Shown here in pieces: positions 61,155 to 64,000 of a stretch of 64,000 bases of DNA (positions within the stretch are counted from its first letter, which is position 1; the number at the start of each line of letters is the position of its first letter). The translations under genes were made by a program, and so were the position numbers. The notes below the pieces were generated by a model. It did not search any database and was not told the origin of the DNA. It saw only the letters and a list, made by a program, of their open reading frames with translations. Location of the stretch: contig NZ_SPUI01000002.1 of assembly GCF_004522095.1 (NCBI RefSeq), positions 806,001 through 870,000 of the forward strand. The letters run 5' to 3'. The stretch is from Nocardioides sp. 503. Lineage in GTDB: Bacteria > Actinomycetota > Actinomycetes > Propionibacteriales > Nocardioidaceae.

Positions 61155-62093
61155 ATGGGAGACGACGGGCTGACGCGCGAGTGGCGTCCCGCCTGGCCGT
61201 GCTCCGTGGGCTCGGTGCTGCGGCCCCACCGTCGCGGCGCCGGCGACCCGACCTACCGCGTCGACGACGCCGGGCGTCACTGGCGCGGCATCCGCACTCC
61301 CGAGGGCCCCGCGACGCTCTGCCTCCAGGCACGCCCCCGCGAGGGCGACGTGCTGGCCCGCGCCTGGGGTCCCGGCGCGTCCTGGGTGCTCGACTCCGTC
61401 CCGGCGATGCTGGGCGCCGACGACGACTGGTCGACGTTCGAGCCGCGCCTCCCGGTCCTGGCCGAGGCGCTGAAGCACCACCCGCACTCCCGCCTCGGCC
61501 GCACCGGCCTGGTGATGGAGGCGCTGGTGCCGGCGATCATCGAGCAGAAGGTGACCGGCCAGGAGGCGTTCGCGGGCTTCCGGATGCTCGTGCACCGCTT
61601 CGGCGAGCGCGCCCCCGGCCCCGGAGCCGAGCTCCGGCTGTGGGTCCAGCCGACCCCCGAGCAGCTGCGGCAGGTCCCGTCCTGGGAGTGGCTGCGCCTC
61701 CACGTCGACCCGGCCCGCTCCCGCACGATCGTGACGGTGGCCCGCGTGGCCGACGCGGTCGAGCGCACCGCCTCGCTGGACCCCGAGGAGGCGGAGCGGC
61801 GGCTGCGCTCGCTGCCCGGCATCGGCGTGTGGACCGCGGCCGAGGTTCGCCAGCGCGCCTTCGGCGACCCCGACGCGGTCTCCTTCGGCGACTATCACGT
61901 CGCCAAGGACGTCGGCTGGGCCCTGACCGGCACGCCGTTCGACGACGCCGAGCTCGAGGCGTACCTCGAGCCCTGGCGTCCCCAGCGCGGTCGCGTGGTC
62001 ACCCTCGTCTACCTCGCCGGCCTGCGCCGGCCGCGCCACGGGGCGCGCATGGCGCCGCGCACGCACCTGCCCGCCAAGGTGACCCGTACGTGA
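61155..62093 (+). CDS. DNA-3-methyladenine glycosylase family protein (HhH-GPD)
   Basis: 312 residues. The C-terminal HhH-GPD fold has ALVPAIIEQKVTGQEA and the helix-hairpin-helix LRSLPGIGVWTAAEVRQRAF followed by FGDYHVAKDVGW, whose Asp is the catalytic residue of the family. It removes alkylated bases in base-excision repair. The N-terminal region is of AlkA type. It is divergent from the hydratase gene and is followed by a phospholipase D-like gene. Confidence 0.9.
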   Translation: MGDDGLTREWRPAWPCSVGSVLRPHRRGAGDPTYRVDDAGRHWRGIRTPEGPATLCLQARPREGDVLARAWGPGASWVLDSVPAMLGADDDWSTFEPRLPVLAEALKHHPHSRLGRTGLVMEALVPAIIEQKVTGQEAFAGFRMLVHRFGERAPGPGAELRLWVQPTPEQLRQVPSWEWLRLHVDPARSRTIVTVARVADAVERTASLDPEEAERRLRSLPGIGVWTAAEVRQRAFGDPDAVSFGDYHVAKDVGWALTGTPFDDAELEAYLEPWRPQRGRVVTLVYLAGLRRPRHGARMAPRTHLPAKVTRT

Positions 62094-62110
62094 GGTCCGT
62101 CGCGACCCAC

Positions 62111-62116
62111 TAGATT
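62111..62116 (+). promoter_or_regulatory. Candidate -10 of a leaderless promoter (phospholipase D-like gene)
   Basis: TAGATT is followed by 6 bases and the GTG at 62123. Confidence 0.5.
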
Positions 62117-62122
62117 GAGCCC

Positions 62123-63382
62123 GTGTTCCAGAGCAGCAGCGCCGCAGCCCGCGCGCTGACGCTCGTCCGCAAGACCCTGCTGCGCCTGCTCGCCGGCCAG
62201 CTCGCCGTCGCGGTGATCATGTCGCTGGTCGACTCCTACCGCCGCCGCGGCAAGAAGCCCAAGCCGTTCCCGGTCACCCCGCCGAGCACGGTCGAGGTCG
62301 GCGACGGCACGGTGACGACGTACACCTACGGCAAGGACCTCTACGCCGACATGCTCGCGGCCATCGAGGGCGCGCAGCGGCAGATCCTCTTCGAGACCTA
62401 CATCTGGAAGGGCGACGAGACGGGGGAGCGGTTCAAGGCCGCGCTGGCCGCCGCCGCCGACCGCGGCGTCGAGGTCTACTGCATCTACGACGGCTTCGCC
62501 AACCTCGTCGTGTCGCCGGTGTTCAAGCACTTCCCCGACAACCTCAAGGTCCTGCGCTACCCCGTCTACGCCGCCGGCTGGCGGTTCTTCGACCTGGCCC
62601 GCTACGGCCGCGACCACCGCAAGATCCTCGTCGTCGACGAGACCGTCGGCTTCGTGGGCGGCTACAACATCGGGTCGGCCTACGAGACCGAGTGGCGCGA
62701 CACCCACATGCGCATCACCGGCCCCGCGGTGTGGGACCTCAAGCGCGCGTTCGCCGACTTCTGGAACCTCAACCGCCGGCGCCGGCTGCGCGCCAGCGAG
62801 CGGCCGCTGCTGCTCGAGACCGCCTCCACGTGGGAGCCGCGGATCCGGGTCCAGCGCAACGTGCCGCGGCTGTGGATGTTCCCCATCCGCTCGATGTACA
62901 TCGAGGCCATCAACCGCGCCAGCCGCAACGTGTGGCTCACGACCGCCTACTTCACCCCCGACCAGGACTTCGTCGACGCCATGCGCCACGCCGCGCAGCG
63001 CGGGGTCGACGTCCGGCTGCTGCTGCCGCTGAAGTCCAACCACATCGTGGCCGACTGGATCTCGCGCGGCTACTTCACCCAGCTCCTCGACGCCGGGGTC
63101 CGGGTGTTCCGCTACAAGGACGCGATGGTCCACGCCAAGACCGCCACCGTCGACGGCACCTGGGTCACCGTGGGCACGGCCAACATCGACCGGCTCAGCC
63201 TGACCGGCAACTACGAGATCAACGTCGAGGTCATCGACGAGTCGCTGGCCAAGCAGCTCGAGGCCGTCTTCTCGACCGACGAGACCAACTGCCTGGAGCT
63301 GACCAGCCTCGAGTGGGAGGCCCGTGACCTGCACCGCAAGTTCACGGAGTACTTCCTCGCGCCGCTGCGCCCCCTCCTGTAG
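62123..63382 (+). CDS. Phospholipase D-like / cardiolipin synthase-like protein
   Basis: 419 residues. A short hydrophobic N-terminal anchor (LLRLLAGQLAVAVIMSLV) is followed by two PLD domains, each with an HKD motif: GRDHRKILVVDET and VHAKTATVDGTWVTVGTAN. It joins or exchanges phosphatidyl groups on the membrane; cardiolipin synthesis is likely, but related enzymes have other lipid substrates. The gene stands alone between the glycosylase and uvrB. Confidence 0.88.
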   Translation: MFQSSSAAARALTLVRKTLLRLLAGQLAVAVIMSLVDSYRRRGKKPKPFPVTPPSTVEVGDGTVTTYTYGKDLYADMLAAIEGAQRQILFETYIWKGDETGERFKAALAAAADRGVEVYCIYDGFANLVVSPVFKHFPDNLKVLRYPVYAAGWRFFDLARYGRDHRKILVVDETVGFVGGYNIGSAYETEWRDTHMRITGPAVWDLKRAFADFWNLNRRRRLRASERPLLLETASTWEPRIRVQRNVPRLWMFPIRSMYIEAINRASRNVWLTTAYFTPDQDFVDAMRHAAQRGVDVRLLLPLKSNHIVADWISRGYFTQLLDAGVRVFRYKDAMVHAKTATVDGTWVTVGTANIDRLSLTGNYEINVEVIDESLAKQLEAVFSTDETNCLELTSLEWEARDLHRKFTEYFLAPLRPLL

Positions 63383-63415
63383 CCCGCTCCCGACCCCCCT
63401 GTCGGTGGCCGCCCG

Positions 63416-63421
63416 TACGCT
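63416..63421 (+). promoter_or_regulatory. Candidate -10 of a leaderless promoter (uvrB)
   Basis: TACGCT is followed by 6 bases and the ATG at 63428. No LexA box is present here. Confidence 0.5.
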
Positions 63422-63427
63422 GGATCC

Positions 63428-64000
63428 ATGCGTCCCGTCACCGATCTCGAGCGTCGTCTGGCCCCCTTCAAGGTGGAGGCCGACTACGACCCGAGCGGCG
63501 ACCAGCCCGCGGCCATCAAGGAGATCACCCAGCGGCTCAACGACGGCCTCCAGGACGTCGTGCTGCTGGGTGCCACCGGCACCGGCAAGACCGCCACGGT
63601 CGCGTGGGTGGCCGAGCAGGTCCAGCGGCCGATGCTGGTGCTGCAGCCCAACAAGACCCTCGCCGCCCAGTTCGCCAACGAGCTGCGCCAGCTCTTCCCC
63701 AAGAACGCCGTCGAGTACTTCGTCTCCTACTACGACTACTACCAGCCCGAGGCCTACGTCCCCCAGACCGACACCTACATCGAGAAGGATTCCTCCATCA
63801 ACGAGGAGGTCGAGCGGCTGCGCCACTCGGCCACCAACTCGCTGCTCACGCGTCGCGACGTGATCGTGGTGTCCACGGTGTCCTGCATCTACGGCCTCGG
63901 CACCCCCCAGGAGTACGTCGACCGGATGCTGCGGCTCCGGGTGGGCCAGGAGCGCGACCGCGACTCGATCCTGCGCCAGCTCGTCGAGATCCAGTACACC
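63428..64000 (+). CDS. uvrB: UvrABC excinuclease subunit B (5' part; gene runs past the window end)
   Basis: 191 residues visible. UvrB verifies DNA damage and recruits UvrC in nucleotide-excision repair. The P-loop GATGTGKT lies at about 49-56, NKTLAAQF follows, and the damage-probing beta-hairpin region has [20 protein letters not shown] (about residues 97-116). The frame is open to the window edge, so the helicase and C-terminal domains are not seen. Confidence 0.97.
   Translation, partial: MRPVTDLERRLAPFKVEADYDPSGDQPAAIKEITQRLNDGLQDVVLLGATGTGKTATVAWVAEQVQRPMLVLQPNKTLAAQFANELRQLFPKNAVEYFVSYYDYYQPEAYVPQTDTYIEKDSSINEEVERLRHSATNSLLTRRDVIVVSTVSCIYGLGTPQEYVDRMLRLRVGQERDRDSILRQLVEIQYT

Noticed and set aside
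63383..63427. LexA box upstream of uvrB
   Set aside because: No TCGAAC-N4-GTTCGA sequence or near match is present, although uvrB is SOS-controlled in some bacteria.

Overview
The window is high-GC DNA from an actinobacterium, most likely Nocardioides or another member of the Nocardioidaceae. The evidence is the septation protein SepH, the DUF4193/DUF3710/DUF3093/DUF5998 families, SigE-family sigma factors, coproporphyrin-type ferrochelatase, a PAC2 protein, and three gene blocks whose content and order I recall from Mycobacterium tuberculosis. These are the suhB-DUF4193-DUF3093-dut-DUF3710-OB fold-DUF3159-ceoC/ceoB-APC-TRAM methyltransferase block (Rv2689c to Rv2701c), the htdX-fabG4-fadA2 block (Rv0241c to Rv0243) and the cyp123-SDR-cyp51-ferredoxin/aldA block (Rv0763c to Rv0771). 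No rRNA, tRNA, CRISPR array, prophage or transposase gene was found. The window opens inside an ATP-grasp acyl-CoA ligase gene and closes inside uvrB.

Layout. 1-8.9 kb: housekeeping and small genes (phosphodiesterase, thymidine kinase, sulfurtransferase, small membrane peptides, a two-domain acyl-CoA reductase), then a 0.4 kb cluster of palindromic repeats, sepH and a TRIC-type channel. 8.9-13.2 kb: a SigE-type sigma factor with a membrane partner, a sugar-lactone oxidase and an MFS transporter. 13.2-23.3 kb: heme synthesis, inositol phosphatase, dut, potassium-uptake regulators and an RNA methyltransferase. 23.4-30 kb: a secreted protein, an SDR behind a MerR-type promoter, aconitase, a palindrome-rich spacer and a second sigma/membrane module. 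30-38.4 kb: a lipoprotein, a thiamine-related trio (MTH1187-type, DUF3105, YjbQ), a gene with a perfect LexA box, GH18, NUDIX, a lactonase-like propeller, dxs and a lipoprotein metalloprotease. 38.5-45.6 kb: PAC2, two tandem acyl-CoA thioesterases and a fatty-acid module with its TetR regulator. 45.6-48.6 kb: a DUF222-HNH protein and an ATP-dependent DNA ligase. 48.6-58.4 kb: an eleven-gene same-strand cytochrome P450 cluster that includes a bacterial CYP51. 58.5-64 kb: a MerR-PP2C fusion, a TetR regulator, an enoyl-CoA hydratase under a KstR-like box, a base-excision glycosylase, a phospholipase D-like synthase and uvrB.

How genes work together. The P450 cluster pairs two P450s with a [3Fe-4S] ferredoxin, dehydrogenases and a hydrolase, and nine of its ten junctions are 4-base overlaps. 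The fatty-acid module has a dehydratase, a reductase and a thiolase, and its divergent promoter carries 13 of 14 bases of the operator found upstream of the nearby TetR gene. More than twenty genes have a TANNNT-type (or CANNNT) hexamer ending 5-8 bases, usually 6-7, before the start codon. This points to pervasive leaderless transcription and helped to fix several starts.

The strongest structural signals outside genes are a family of 36-base palindromic units arranged as inverted pairs (REPIN-like), with compensatory stem changes and a 112-base period; a set of overlapping long palindromes behind acnA; and a nested inverted repeat at 58371-58458.
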